Shown here: one piece after another, positions 25,371 through 34,685 of the stretch
How positions within the stretch are numbered: the stretch's first letter is position 1
Layout of the letters: each line of letters begins with the position of its first letter
NCBI GenBank assembly: GCA_035717845.1
Contig: DASTIC010000043.1
Location: 48,173-112,172 of the forward strand
DNA: 64,000 nt
Source of the DNA: DASSUW01 sp035717845
Lineage (GTDB): Bacteria > Actinomycetota > Thermoleophilia > Solirubrobacterales > Solirubrobacteraceae
Direction of reading: 5' to 3'
The notes under the pieces: generated by a model
Databases searched by the model: none
Told to the model about the DNA's origin: nothing
What the model saw: the letters and a program-made list of their open reading frames with translations, nothing else
Program-made: the position numbers and the translations under genes

Positions 25371-28145
25371 ATGCTGCGTTTTCTTGCCACGCTGTGCGGG
25401 CTGCTGGCCTGCCTGGCCACCGCGTCGGTCGCTGACGCGCACAAGCAGCGCGGCCACCACCACGGCCACCACGGCAAGGCGCAGCACAGCCTGCGCGCGG
25501 CGGTCACCGACCAGAACTTCTACTTCGTCATGGCCGACCGGTTCGAGAACGGCACCGCGGCCAACGACCATGGCGGCCTGCCGCCTGGCAAGAGCGAGGG
25601 CCAGTCGGGCTTCGACCCGACCGGTAAGGGCTGGTACCACGGCGGCGACCTGAAGGGGATGCTCGACCGGATCGACTACATCGAGGACCTCGGGACGACC
25701 GCGATCTGGCTGACGCCGAGCTTCAAGAACAAGGCGGTCCAGGACAACGACGGGTTCCCGTCGGCCGGCTACCACGGCTACTGGATCACCGACTTCACGC
25801 AGATCGACCCCCACCTCGGCTCCAACGCCGATCTGCGCGCGCTGGTCGACGCCGCGCACGCGCGCGGCATGAAGGTCTACTTCGACATCATCACCAACCA
25901 CACGGCGGACGTCATCCGCTACCAGAACGACGACGGATCCCTCACCGGGCGCCCCTACATCTCCAAGGACCGGGCGCCCTACAAGACAGCGTCGGGCCAG
26001 CCGTTCGACGACCGCGACTATGCCGGCACGAACACGTTCCCGCCGCTCTCCCCCACCGTCAGCTTCCCGTTCCGGCCGGTGGTCCCGGCGGCCGAGACGG
26101 GAGTCAAGTTCCCGGACTGGCTGGACGACGTCAACCGCTACCACAACCGCGGCAACACGACGTTCGTCGGGGAGAACTCCTACTACGGCGACTTCTTCGG
26201 CCTCGACGACCTCTTCACCGAGCAGCCCCAGGTCGTCGACGGGATGATCGACATCTACAAGCAGTGGATCACGGACTTCCGGATCGACGGCTTCCGGATC
26301 GACACGATGAAGCACGTCAACGACGAGTTCTGGGAGAAGTTCGCGCCCGCGATCCTCGACCACGCCCGCCGCCAGGGCCTGCGCGAGTTCTACGCGTTCG
26401 GCGAGGTCTTCGACATCACGAAGCCGTTCACGTCGCACTTCACGACGCAGGCGAACGTGCAGGGCGTGCTCGACTTCCCGTTCCAGAAGGCGGCCGAGCG
26501 CTTCGCCGCCAACTCGGTCGCGACCAACGAGCTGCGTGACTTCTTCGTCGACGACGACTGGTACACCGACGCCGACTCGAACGTCTACCAGCTGCCGACG
26601 TTCCTCGGGAACCACGACATGGGCCGCATCGGCCTCTTCATCCGCAACGCGAACCCGGGTGCGACCGACGCCGAGGTGTTCCAGCGCGACAAGCTCGCCC
26701 ATGAGCTCATGTACTTCTCGCGCGGCAACCCGGTCATCTACTACGGCGACGAGCAGGGCTTCGTGGGCGACGGCGGCGACCAGGACGCGCGGCAGGACAT
26801 GTTCCCGAGCCAGGTCGCCACGTACAACGACGACGACCTGATCGCGACGGACGCGACGACCGCGCAGTCGAACTTCGACACCGGCCATCCGCTGTTCCAG
26901 ACGATCTCCAACCTCGCCGAGGTGGCCGACCGCTACCCGGCGCTGCGCGACGGCGCGCACCAGCACCGCTACTCAAGCGACGCGCCGGGCATCTACGCCT
27001 ACTCGCGGCTGAACCGCCGCGAGCGGCGCGAGTTCGTGGTCGCGGTCAACAACTCCGAGAGCGCACAGACGGCGCTCGTGCCCACCTGGGCCGAGCGCGG
27101 GTGGTTCACGAAGGTCTACGGCACCGGCGCGACGTCGGTCCGCAGCGGCTCTGACAAGCGCCTGTCGGTGACGGTCCCGGCGCTGTCGACGATCGTGTAC
27201 CGCGCCGACAAGAAGATGCACCGTAGCCACCGGGCGCCGCAGATCTCGCTCACGACGCCCGCCGAGGCGCGCGACCGGCTCGAGGTGCGGGCGAACGTAT
27301 CCGGCGACTCGTTCTACGAGGTCACGTTCAAGGCCAAGGTCGGGCGGGGCCGCTGGAAGTCGATCGGCACCGACGACACGGCGCCGTACCGCGTGTTCCA
27401 GGACGTCGCCGACTACAAGCCGGGCACCCGGATCAGGTACAAGGCCGTCGTGCTCGACAACGCCGGGCACACGCGCACGAGCAGCACGCGCTCGTCGCGC
27501 GTGGCCGTGCCGTCGATCACGCTCGAGGCGCCCAACGACGGCGCGCGGGTGCGCGGCGAGGTCGAGGTCCGGGCCGTCACGGTGCCGGAGCACCCGTGGT
27601 ACGAGGTCCAGTTCCAGCGGTCCGTGAACGGCGGCGCATGGACCAACGTCGGCTCGCCCGACACGTCGTCGCCGGTGTACACGCACTTCGACGACACGAG
27701 CGCGCTGCCCGACGGAGCGACGGTCAGCTACCGCGCAGTCCTCGACTACGCCAACCGCGGCACGAGGACGGTGACGAGCGAGTCGCGCAGCGTCACGATC
27801 GTCCAGGCCCGGGTCACGACCGCGACGGTGCACTACTTCCGGCCGGCCGGCGACTACCTCGACTGGGGCCTGCACCTGTGGGGTGACGCGATCGCCGACG
27901 GCGTGGCGACCGACTGGGCCGCACCGCGCCAGCGCGACGAGGTCGTGAACGGGGAGGCGATCTACCGGATCCCGCTCAAGGACGACACCAAGCCGGTGAA
28001 CTTCATCATGCACCGGCCGAGCGGCGACTCGGTGCCGACGACCCGTGAGCCGGGCGGCGACCGCTCGTTCGTGCCGCTCGAGCACCCGGAGATCTGGCTC
28101 GTGCAGGGCGACCCGACGGTCTACACGACCGACCCGACGCCGTAA
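25371..28145 (+). CDS. Secreted GH13 alpha-amylase/pullulanase-like protein
   Basis: A 924-residue exported enzyme. The signal peptide is MLRFLATLCGLLACLATA and a His-rich stretch follows. The GH13 catalytic barrel spans about 40-540: nucleophile D311 in GFRIDTMKH, acid/base E345 in FGEVFD, and D416 in FLGNHDMGR; the family histidine in TNHTAD is also present. An amylase C-terminal beta domain comes next, then two Ig-like repeats (about 620-810; repeated RLEVRANV/GEVEVRAVTV strands), and a pullulanase-associated domain (about 816-915; WGLHLWGDAI, NFIMHRPSG). It should cleave alpha-glucans outside the cell. The ATG has a GGAGGGGG ribosome binding site. Confidence 0.92.
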   Translation: MLRFLATLCGLLACLATASVADAHKQRGHHHGHHGKAQHSLRAAVTDQNFYFVMADRFENGTAANDHGGLPPGKSEGQSGFDPTGKGWYHGGDLKGMLDRIDYIEDLGTTAIWLTPSFKNKAVQDNDGFPSAGYHGYWITDFTQIDPHLGSNADLRALVDAAHARGMKVYFDIITNHTADVIRYQNDDGSLTGRPYISKDRAPYKTASGQPFDDRDYAGTNTFPPLSPTVSFPFRPVVPAAETGVKFPDWLDDVNRYHNRGNTTFVGENSYYGDFFGLDDLFTEQPQVVDGMIDIYKQWITDFRIDGFRIDTMKHVNDEFWEKFAPAILDHARRQGLREFYAFGEVFDITKPFTSHFTTQANVQGVLDFPFQKAAERFAANSVATNELRDFFVDDDWYTDADSNVYQLPTFLGNHDMGRIGLFIRNANPGATDAEVFQRDKLAHELMYFSRGNPVIYYGDEQGFVGDGGDQDARQDMFPSQVATYNDDDLIATDATTAQSNFDTGHPLFQTISNLAEVADRYPALRDGAHQHRYSSDAPGIYAYSRLNRRERREFVVAVNNSESAQTALVPTWAERGWFTKVYGTGATSVRSGSDKRLSVTVPALSTIVYRADKKMHRSHRAPQISLTTPAEARDRLEVRANVSGDSFYEVTFKAKVGRGRWKSIGTDDTAPYRVFQDVADYKPGTRIRYKAVVLDNAGHTRTSSTRSSRVAVPSITLEAPNDGARVRGEVEVRAVTVPEHPWYEVQFQRSVNGGAWTNVGSPDTSSPVYTHFDDTSALPDGATVSYRAVLDYANRGTRTVTSESRSVTIVQARVTTATVHYFRPAGDYLDWGLHLWGDAIADGVATDWAAPRQRDEVVNGEAIYRIPLKDDTKPVNFIMHRPSGDSVPTTREPGGDRSFVPLEHPEIWLVQGDPTVYTTDPTP

Positions 28146-28152
28146 GCGGGGG

Positions 28153-30024
28153 TCACGCCTCGGGGCGCCTCGCGCGCCCCGAGGTGGCCTGGTCGAGCGC
28201 CTCGAGCACGCGCTCGACCGACCGCTCGACCGGCTCCTCGGCGGCGTGGAGCCGCACGTCCGGCGTGGCGGGTGACTCGTAGGGCGCGTCGACGCCCGTG
28301 AAGCCCGGCAGCTCGCCGGCCCGGGCGCGCGCGTAGAGGCCGGCGGGGTCGCGGCGCTCGCACTCCTCGAGCGGCGTGTCGACCCACGCCTCGACGAAGT
28401 CGAGGTCGGCCTGCTCGTGCAGCTCCCGCGCCCACGCCCGGTCGGCGGCCATCGGCGAGACGAGCGCGACGATGGCGACGTTGCCGGTGTCGGCGAGGAT
28501 GCGGGCGAGGCTCGCCACGCGCCGCGCATGCTCGTGGCGGTCGGCGGGCGAGAAGCCGAGGTCCCCGCTCAGCCCGTGGCGGAGGTTCTCGCCGTCGAGC
28601 AGGTAGGCCGGGCGGCCGGCGGCGACCAGGCGCCGCTCCAGCTCCTCGCCGATCGTCGACTTGCCCGAGCCGGGAAGCCCGGTGAGCCACACGGTCGCGC
28701 CGCGCACGCCGAGGATCCCCCAGCGCTCGCGGCGCGGGAGCGGCGGCTCGTGCCACACGACGTCGGGGCTGTGGGGTCCGACGGGCGCGCCGGCCTCCTC
28801 GGTGGCGGTGACGATCATGCCCGCGGCCACCGTGTCGTGCGTCGCCTCGTCGATGAGGATGAAGGCGCCCGTCGTGCGGTTGCTCGTGTAGGGGTCGGCC
28901 AGCACGGGCGCGCTGGTCCGCAGGCGCACCCGGCCGATGTCGTTGAGCACGAGCTCGCCGGGGCGATCGACGTCGCCGAGCGTCTCCATGTCCACGCGCG
29001 TGCGGATCTCCTCGATCGTCGCCCGCACGCGGCGCGTGGTGTGCTTGAGCTCGTAGCGCGTGCCGGCGTGCAGCGGGCGCTCGGCCATCCAGCAGATGGT
29101 GGCCTCGAGGTGGCGGGCGACCGGCGGCGGCGAGGCCGCGCCGCTGAGCATGTCGCCGCGGCCGACGTCGATGTCGTCCTCAAGCACGACAGTCACCGAC
29201 ATCGGGGGTCGCGTGCTCTCCACGGCCCCGTCCGGCGTGTCGATCCTCGCGATCCGGGAGTACTCCCGCCGCGGCAGCACCACGACCTCGTCGCCCTGGC
29301 GCAGCACGCCGCCCGCCACCCGGCCGGCATAGCCGCGGTAGTCGGGGGCGCGCACTGTGAGCTGGACGGGGAACCGCGCGTCCCCGTCGGCGTCGGCGCT
29401 GACCTCAAGCCGCTCGAGCTGGGCGAGCAGCGGCGGGTCGGCGAACCATGGCGTCTTCGGCGACGGGTCGACGACGTTGTCGCCGTTGAGGGCGGATACC
29501 GGGATGGCGCGCACGTCCGGCACGCCGAGGCGCTCGGCGAGCGCGGCGAAGCCTGCCTCGATCTCGCGGAACCGCGCCTCGTCCCAGTCGACGAGGTCCA
29601 TCTTGTTCACGCATGCCACGACGTGGCGGATCCCGAGGAGCGAGGCGAGGTACGCGTGCCGCCGCGACTGCTCGATGATGCCGGCACGGGCGTCGACGAG
29701 GACGAGGGCGGCGTCGGCCGTCGACGCGCCGGTGACCATGTTGCGCGTGTAGCGGACGTGCCCGGGGGTGTCGGCGATGATGAACGAGCGCGCCGGCGTG
29801 GCGAAGAAGCGGTACGCGACGTCGATCGTGATGCCCTGCTCGCGCTCGGCGCGCAGGCCGTCGATGAGATGCGCGAGGTCGACGTCGGCCCGCGCCATCT
29901 CGTCCGCCATCAGCGCGCGGGCGTCGTACAGGAGTCGCCCGATCAGCGTGCTCTTGCCGTCGTCGACGGATCCCGCCGTCGCGATGCGGAGCAGCTCGGC
30001 GGAGGTGCGCTCGGTCGCCGTCAC
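28153..30024 (-). CDS. cysNC: CysNC: ATP sulfurylase GTPase subunit fused to APS kinase
   Basis: A 623-residue bifunctional sulfate-activation enzyme. The N-terminal CysN GTPase (about 1-220) has GSVDDGKST, DTPGHVRYTRNM and CVNKMDLVDWD, followed by EF-Tu-like beta domains; the APS kinase domain (about 435-610) has GLPGSGKSTIGEELE and LDGENLRHGLSGDLGFS. CysN activates the partner CysD, which makes APS, and the kinase converts APS to PAPS. CysN normally lies directly downstream of cysD; here the upstream neighbour is divergent YihY, so cysD must be elsewhere or missing. A hairpin at 28158-28184 sits in the 3' coding end. Confidence 0.94.
   Translation of the reverse strand: MTATERTSAELLRIATAGSVDDGKSTLIGRLLYDARALMADEMARADVDLAHLIDGLRAEREQGITIDVAYRFFATPARSFIIADTPGHVRYTRNMVTGASTADAALVLVDARAGIIEQSRRHAYLASLLGIRHVVACVNKMDLVDWDEARFREIEAGFAALAERLGVPDVRAIPVSALNGDNVVDPSPKTPWFADPPLLAQLERLEVSADADGDARFPVQLTVRAPDYRGYAGRVAGGVLRQGDEVVVLPRREYSRIARIDTPDGAVESTRPPMSVTVVLEDDIDVGRGDMLSGAASPPPVARHLEATICWMAERPLHAGTRYELKHTTRRVRATIEEIRTRVDMETLGDVDRPGELVLNDIGRVRLRTSAPVLADPYTSNRTTGAFILIDEATHDTVAAGMIVTATEEAGAPVGPHSPDVVWHEPPLPRRERWGILGVRGATVWLTGLPGSGKSTIGEELERRLVAAGRPAYLLDGENLRHGLSGDLGFSPADRHEHARRVASLARILADTGNVAIVALVSPMAADRAWARELHEQADLDFVEAWVDTPLEECERRDPAGLYARARAGELPGFTGVDAPYESPATPDVRLHAAEEPVERSVERVLEALDQATSGRARRPEA
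28158..28184. terminator. GC-rich hairpin at convergent amylase/cysNC ends
   Basis: CCTCGGGGCGC and GCGCCCCGAGG form a perfect 11-bp stem around CTCGC. It lies 12 bp after the amylase stop and overlaps the last codons of cysNC, so it can act on both strands as a bidirectional terminator. No T tract follows, as is usual in high-GC actinobacteria. Confidence 0.6.
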
Positions 30025-30149
30025 GCGCGTGCACGATACGAGGTCGCGCGGAGCGCGAGCCGCGCGGGGGAATCCAGGCCAGCGGTCAGGCGCCAGGCCC
30101 TACCGGGGACGGCCGGTGACTTGTACTGTTTGGCACGAGAGTCGCCGAC

Positions 30150-31070
30150 ATGCGGTTCGCTCGCGCACCCACCCTGCACGTTGGCCACGAGTCGCCGTGG
30201 CGGTTCGTCGTCGGCGTGTTCCGCAACGCGAAGCGCCACCGCACGACGGGCCACGCCGCCGAGATGGCGTTCTTCGCCGTCGTCACGCTGGTGCCGTCGA
30301 CCGTGGCGGTCGGCTCGGCGCTCGGCCTGTCGAAGGCGCTGATCGGCGAGCGGCTCGTGTTCGAGGCCGAGAACGCGGCGATCAGCGCGATCCGCACGCT
30401 CATGGGGCCGGAGCTGGCGGACACGGTGATCACGCCGTTCGTGCACCTCCAGCTCTCCCAACCGCGTGGCGGGGTGGCGCTCGGCGGCCTGCTGATCGCG
30501 TGGTGGTGCTCGATGCGGCTGTTCGAGGCGACCGGGACGGCGCTCGACGTCGCGTACCGCGTGCGCAGCGCGCGCCCCACGATCCCGCAGCGGCTGCTGG
30601 CCCTCGGCTTCGCGCTCGGGTCGGTGGCGCTCGTCGCGATGACTGTGGAGATGACGGTCGCCGTCGGCTGGGCCGCCCTGCGGGTGCCGCTGCTGCTGGT
30701 CGTCGTGGTCGGCTTCCTCATCTCCCTCTACCGCTTCAGCCCCAACGTGAGCCACTGCTGGCGTGACTGCGTCCCCGGCGCGCTGGTCGGCGCCGCGCTC
30801 TGGATCGTGGCCGCCGTCGTGTTCCGGCTCTCGGCCGAGCTCGGCATGCGCGCCGCCTCGGGCGGCGTGGCGGCCAATGACCCGTCGATGATCCTCATCG
30901 GCCAGTCGATCAACGCCGTCGTCGCGACGGTGCTGTGGGCCTACCTGGCCAGCATCGCGATCCTGATCGGCGGCGAGTTCAACGCCGCCCTCCGCAACCG
31001 GCGCCTCGAGCGGGCCGTGGTGACGGCCCCCGCGGCCGAGCGGCAGCTCGAGACCGTCGAGAGCCGCTAG
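30150..31070 (+). CDS. YihY/virulence factor BrkB-family membrane protein
   Basis: A 306-residue polytopic membrane protein of the YihY/BrkB (formerly RNase BN) family, with about six hydrophobic helices (for example FFAVVTLVPSTVAVGSALG, ALGGLLIAWWCSMRLF, LLALGFALGSVALVAM). It has the family pattern AEMAFFAVVTLVPS near residue 38 and LWAYLASIAILIGGEFNA near the C-terminus. The physiological role is not firmly known. It is divergent from cysNC, and its stop overlaps the convergent SDR stop (CTAG). Confidence 0.88.
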   Translation: MRFARAPTLHVGHESPWRFVVGVFRNAKRHRTTGHAAEMAFFAVVTLVPSTVAVGSALGLSKALIGERLVFEAENAAISAIRTLMGPELADTVITPFVHLQLSQPRGGVALGGLLIAWWCSMRLFEATGTALDVAYRVRSARPTIPQRLLALGFALGSVALVAMTVEMTVAVGWAALRVPLLLVVVVGFLISLYRFSPNVSHCWRDCVPGALVGAALWIVAAVVFRLSAELGMRAASGGVAANDPSMILIGQSINAVVATVLWAYLASIAILIGGEFNAALRNRRLERAVVTAPAAERQLETVESR

Positions 31071-31804
31071 CCGGCGAGGCGGCGCCCGCCGTCGACGACG
31101 ATCCGCTGGCCGGTGATGAACGCCGCCCCCTCGGACGCGAAGAAGCTCACGGCGTGCGCGACGTCCTCGGGTGAGCCGAGGCGGCCGGCGGGGACCGTCG
31201 CGCGGTAGGCCTCGGCCTCCGCCGTCGGGACGTCCGCGTGGCGCTCGACGGGGATGAACCCGGGCGCGACGGTGTTCACGGTGATGCCGAAGGGGGCGAG
31301 CTCTCGTGCCCAGCTGTTCGTGAGGCCGATCTGCGCGCTCTTGGCGGTGGCGTAGGCGGAGCGGCCGGGCGGCGGCAGGTGGGCGATCTCGGAGTCGACG
31401 TTGACGATCCGGCCCGCCCCTCTGGCGTGCATCCCGTCGAGCACGGCGCGGCCGAGCAGGACCGGGCTCCTGACGAAGAAGTCGAGCTGGGCGACGTGCT
31501 CCTCCCACCCCACGTCGGCGATCGCGCCCTCGGGCTGCGGGCCCGTGGCGTTGAGCACGAGGACCTCGATGGGACCCAGCCGCTCGGCGACGGCGGCGAC
31601 CAGGCCCGCGACCTGCTGCTCGTCGGTCACGTCGGCCGGGAACGCGTCGGCGACGCCGCCGGCCTCGCGGATGCCGGCCGCCACGCCCTCCGCCGCCTCG
31701 GCCCGGAGTCCGTTGACCGCCACGGCGAGGCCGTCGTCGGCCAGGCGACGGGCGATGACGGTGCCGAGGCCTCGCGACCTGCCGGTGACGAGCGCGACCC
31801 GCAC
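31067..31804 (-). CDS. Short-chain dehydrogenase (3-oxoacyl-ACP reductase-like)
   Basis: A 245-residue SDR. The cofactor motif TGRSRGLGTVIARR follows VALV at the very N-terminus. The usual NNAG motif is replaced by LNATG. The catalytic serine is in VNVDSEIAHL and Tyr-x-x-x-Lys is SAYATAKSA; the C-terminal GSPEDVAHAVSFFASEGAAFITG is typical of FabG-like enzymes. The GTG at 31804 begins 3 bp after the ZIP transporter's stop, so it is co-transcribed and translated with that gene. Substrate unknown. Confidence 0.86.
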   Translation of the reverse strand: MRVALVTGRSRGLGTVIARRLADDGLAVAVNGLRAEAAEGVAAGIREAGGVADAFPADVTDEQQVAGLVAAVAERLGPIEVLVLNATGPQPEGAIADVGWEEHVAQLDFFVRSPVLLGRAVLDGMHARGAGRIVNVDSEIAHLPPPGRSAYATAKSAQIGLTNSWARELAPFGITVNTVAPGFIPVERHADVPTAEAEAYRATVPAGRLGSPEDVAHAVSFFASEGAAFITGQRIVVDGGRRLAG

Positions 31805-31806
31805 GG

Positions 31807-32574
31807 CTAGGAGAGAAGGTAACCGGCGATGAAGCCGGCCACGGTTGCGGTCGCGACGCGGCTGCTCACCTCGGCGAACGCGTGCGGCACGATCGCGATC
31901 GAGATCACGGCGAGCACGGCGCCGGCGGCGACGGCCTGGGCCGTTCCGACCAGCTCGGCGCTCGCGTCGGCGAGCACGGTGCCGCCGAGGACGGTGGCGC
32001 CCGCCAGGGCGATGCCGATCCCGCCCAGCAGCCGGAGCACGAAGCCGCGCGAGTGGCCGCCGGCGAGGATCGGCTGCGCGGCGCCGTAGGACTCGACCAC
32101 GTTCCCGAGCACGATGCCGGCGAGCAGCGCGACGCCCACCCCGCCCTCCGCGAGCGTGAGGCCGAGCGCGATGGACTCGGGCACGCCGTCGACGAGTATC
32201 CCGGCGGCGATCGACTCTCCGCGGGCGGCCTCGGCGTGGTTGCGCGGCATCGTCATCGCCCGGCCGGACGCGGCGGCGTGCGCCGAGCGACGCATGGCGC
32301 GCGTGCTCGGCTCGCGGTTCAGCCAGGCGTCGGCACCCACGTAGACGAACGTGCCGGCCGCGAGCCCCGCCGCCGTCAGCGCGGCGCCGGCGTCGGCGTC
32401 CGCCTCGGGCACGAGCTCGAGCGCGATGGCCGCGAACAGGATCCCGCCGCCGAACGCGGTCAGGGTGGCGGCGATCCGCTCGGGCAGGCGCAGTAACACG
32501 GCCGCCAGCGCCCCCGCGACGAGGCTGGCCCCGATCAGGAGCCCCCACCCTATGGATGCGCCGAGGTTCGCCAT
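31807..32574 (-). CDS. ZIP-family metal transporter
   Basis: A 255-residue membrane protein with about seven to eight hydrophobic helices. It carries GGGILFAAIALELVPEA in helix 2 and VDGVPESIALGLTLAEGG in helix 4, where the conserved ZIP histidine is replaced (DGVPES instead of HNxPEG), a pattern found in ZIP-like proteins that may differ in metal choice. A terminal SIAIVPHAFAEVSS segment is also present. It is a second ZIP-type protein in the window but lacks the extracytoplasmic domain of the one at 10608-11789. It forms a pair with the SDR downstream. Confidence 0.8.
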   Translation of the reverse strand: MANLGASIGWGLLIGASLVAGALAAVLLRLPERIAATLTAFGGGILFAAIALELVPEADADAGAALTAAGLAAGTFVYVGADAWLNREPSTRAMRRSAHAAASGRAMTMPRNHAEAARGESIAAGILVDGVPESIALGLTLAEGGVGVALLAGIVLGNVVESYGAAQPILAGGHSRGFVLRLLGGIGIALAGATVLGGTVLADASAELVGTAQAVAAGAVLAVISIAIVPHAFAEVSSRVATATVAGFIAGYLLS

Positions 32575-32604
32575 CGTCGTCGAGTCGCCGGCCGCGGCGG
32601 CGGG

Positions 32605-33288
32605 TTACAAGATCGCGTAGCTGCGGACCGGGAACGTCCCCACGCCCTTCATCATCACGGGGACGGCGCTGAACCGGAACCCCTCGACCGGCAGCGCGCC
32701 GAGGTTGGTCAGGTGCTCGCAGATCGGGATGCCGGCGGCGAGCAGCGTCGAGTGGACGGGTCGCTCCCGGCTCGCCGTGTCGTCGATGTTGAGCGAGTCG
32801 ATGCCGACGAGCAGCGCCCCCTGTTCGACGAGATGGGCGGCCGCATCCTCGGTCAGGAACGGGTTGCCCTCGAAGTACGCGTCGGTGCGCCAGTGACGGT
32901 CCCAGCCGGTGCGGACGAGCACCGCGCGGCCCGCGACGCGATACGGCAGCAGCGCCGCCCGATCGACGGCCTGGCCTGGGGCGTCGACGACCACCGCGTC
33001 GAGGTCCGCCAGGCGGTCGAGCGGCAGCTCCGACAGGTCGGCGCCGTCCGCGTAGCGGTGGAAGGGGCTGTCGACGTACGTCCCGGTGTTGGAGCACAGC
33101 TGCACGGTCCCGATCTGGAACTCGGTGCCGGGCGCGTAGTGCTCGCGGCTCGCCTCGCGGCTGAGGAAGTCGCACACCACCGGAGCGGGCAGCCCCTTGT
33201 AAGTGACCATCCCGTCCTCGACGACGTGGCTGAGGTCGATCCGGGTCGGCCCGCTCGCCCGCTGCACGCGCCTGTCCTTCGTCTCCAT
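32605..33288 (-). CDS. Cyclase-family protein (kynurenine formamidase-like)
   Basis: A 227-residue metal-dependent amidase/cyclase. The metal-binding motif of this fold is present as NTGTYVDSPFHRYADG (HxxxxD context), with LLVGIDSLNIDD and a RPVHSTLLAAGIPICEHL segment typical of KynB-like and polyketide-cyclase-like members. The HGTHVD motif of KynB is here STNTGTYVD-like, lacking the first histidine, so activity may differ. The start codon overlaps head-to-head with that of the glycosyltransferase at 33286-33289. It may hydrolyse formyl- or aryl-amides or lactones. Confidence 0.83.
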   Translation of the reverse strand: METKDRRVQRASGPTRIDLSHVVEDGMVTYKGLPAPVVCDFLSREASREHYAPGTEFQIGTVQLCSNTGTYVDSPFHRYADGADLSELPLDRLADLDAVVVDAPGQAVDRAALLPYRVAGRAVLVRTGWDRHWRTDAYFEGNPFLTEDAAAHLVEQGALLVGIDSLNIDDTASRERPVHSTLLAAGIPICEHLTNLGALPVEGFRFSAVPVMMKGVGTFPVRSYAIL

Positions 33289-34561
33289 GGTTCCATCATC
33301 CTCCCGCACCGTGCTCGCCCTCCTCGCCCATGCCGCCCTGTGGCCGGTGCGCCGCCTGCTTCGCGCGTACGCGCGGGCGGCACCGCGCGCGGAGGACCGC
33401 GCGGGCGCCGAGCGGCGCGTGACGATCCTGCTCGGCAGCGCCTGGGGCATGGGCGGCACGATCCGCACCGTCCACAACCTCGCCGGCCACCTGGCGAGCC
33501 GCGGCTACGAGGTCGAGATCCTCAGCGTGTTCCGCTCCCGCGGGCGGCCGTTCTTCGCGTTCCCGCCCGGCGTGCGGGTCATTGCGCTCGACGACCGCCG
33601 CGGCGGCCGGCGGCGGCTGCTGCGCCGGCTGCCGAGCGCGCTCGCCCACCCGGCGGGGGCGGGACCGCGCTGGAACCTGTGGGTCGACCTCCAGCTCGTG
33701 CGCCGCCTGCGCCGGCGGACGGGGTTCCTCGTCACCACCCGGCCGGTGCTGAACCTGATCTCCGCCGACCTGCGGCTGCCCGGCCTCGTGCGCGTCGGGC
33801 AGGAGCACATGAGCCACGACGTCTGGGGGCCGCGGCTGCGGCGCGCGATGGCCGCCGCGTACGGGCGGCTCGACGTGCTGGTGGCGCTCACGGAGGGCGA
33901 CCGCGCCCGCTACGACGAGGTCATGCGCGGCGCCGTGCGGACCGAGCGCATCGCCAACTCGGTGTCACCGCTCGGCGGCCCGGAGCCGGACCTGGCGGCG
34001 CCGGTGATCATCGCCGCCGGGCGGCTCACCCGCCAGAAGGGCTTCGACCGGCTGATCGACGCGTTCGCGCAGATCGCCGGCGACCACCCCGCCTGGCAGG
34101 TGCGGATCTGCGGCAAGGGAGAGCTGCGCCGGCGGCTGGAGCGGCAGATCGACCGCGCCGGGCTGACCGGCCGGGTCGAGCTCACCGGCGCGGTCAAGGA
34201 CATGGGCGCGGCGATGGCGCAGGCGTCGGTGTTCGTCCTCAGCTCCCGCTCGGAAGGCTTCCCGCTCATCCTGCTCGAGGCGATGGGCAAGGGCCTCGCC
34301 CCCGTCGCGTTCGACTGCCGCACCGGCCCCGCCGACATCATCGACGACCGCCGCAACGGGCTGCTGGTGCCGGACGGCGACGTTGACGCCCTGGCCGTGG
34401 CGATGAGCGAGATGATGGCCGACGAGGACCTGCGCCGCCGCTGCGCCGCCGCCGCCCGCGACACGGTGCGCGCGTACGACATGGCGACCGCGATCGGGCC
34501 GCGCTGGGAGGCGCTGCTGGCGGACGTCTACGCACGAGCGAACGCCGGGCGCAGGCGATAG
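33287..34561 (+). CDS. Glycosyltransferase family 4 protein
   Basis: About 424 residues with a two-Rossmann GT-B fold. The N-terminal domain has LLGSAWGMGGTIRTVHNLAGHL, the glycine-rich segment of GT4, and the C-terminal domain contains IIAAGRLTRQKGFDRLIDAF, then the donor-binding FVLSSRSEGFPLILLEAMGKG (E-x7-E). These enzymes transfer a sugar from a nucleotide or lipid donor onto an acceptor, usually for cell-surface glycans. The ATG at 33287 overlaps the divergent cyclase start; the in-frame GTG at 33311 would separate them. Downstream lies a 124-bp convergent gap with no gene. Confidence 0.88.
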   Translation: MVPSSSRTVLALLAHAALWPVRRLLRAYARAAPRAEDRAGAERRVTILLGSAWGMGGTIRTVHNLAGHLASRGYEVEILSVFRSRGRPFFAFPPGVRVIALDDRRGGRRRLLRRLPSALAHPAGAGPRWNLWVDLQLVRRLRRRTGFLVTTRPVLNLISADLRLPGLVRVGQEHMSHDVWGPRLRRAMAAAYGRLDVLVALTEGDRARYDEVMRGAVRTERIANSVSPLGGPEPDLAAPVIIAAGRLTRQKGFDRLIDAFAQIAGDHPAWQVRICGKGELRRRLERQIDRAGLTGRVELTGAVKDMGAAMAQASVFVLSSRSEGFPLILLEAMGKGLAPVAFDCRTGPADIIDDRRNGLLVPDGDVDALAVAMSEMMADEDLRRRCAAAARDTVRAYDMATAIGPRWEALLADVYARANAGRRR

Positions 34562-34685
34562 CGGCGCCCGGGAGGCCGGCGCGGGGCCCGGGGGTCACGG
34601 AGCGGGATCAACTGGCGTACGGTCGGGCGACTTGGATCGTGCATACGACGTATGACGCCGCCCGCCACCGGCGCATTCCCGAGCG

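Noticed and set aside
34562..34685. Possible RNA gene in the convergent gap after the glycosyltransferase
   Set aside because: No cloverleaf, no conserved T-arm sequence; only a short CATACGACGTATG palindrome at 34642-34654 and repeated CCCGGG were seen, which is too little to call.
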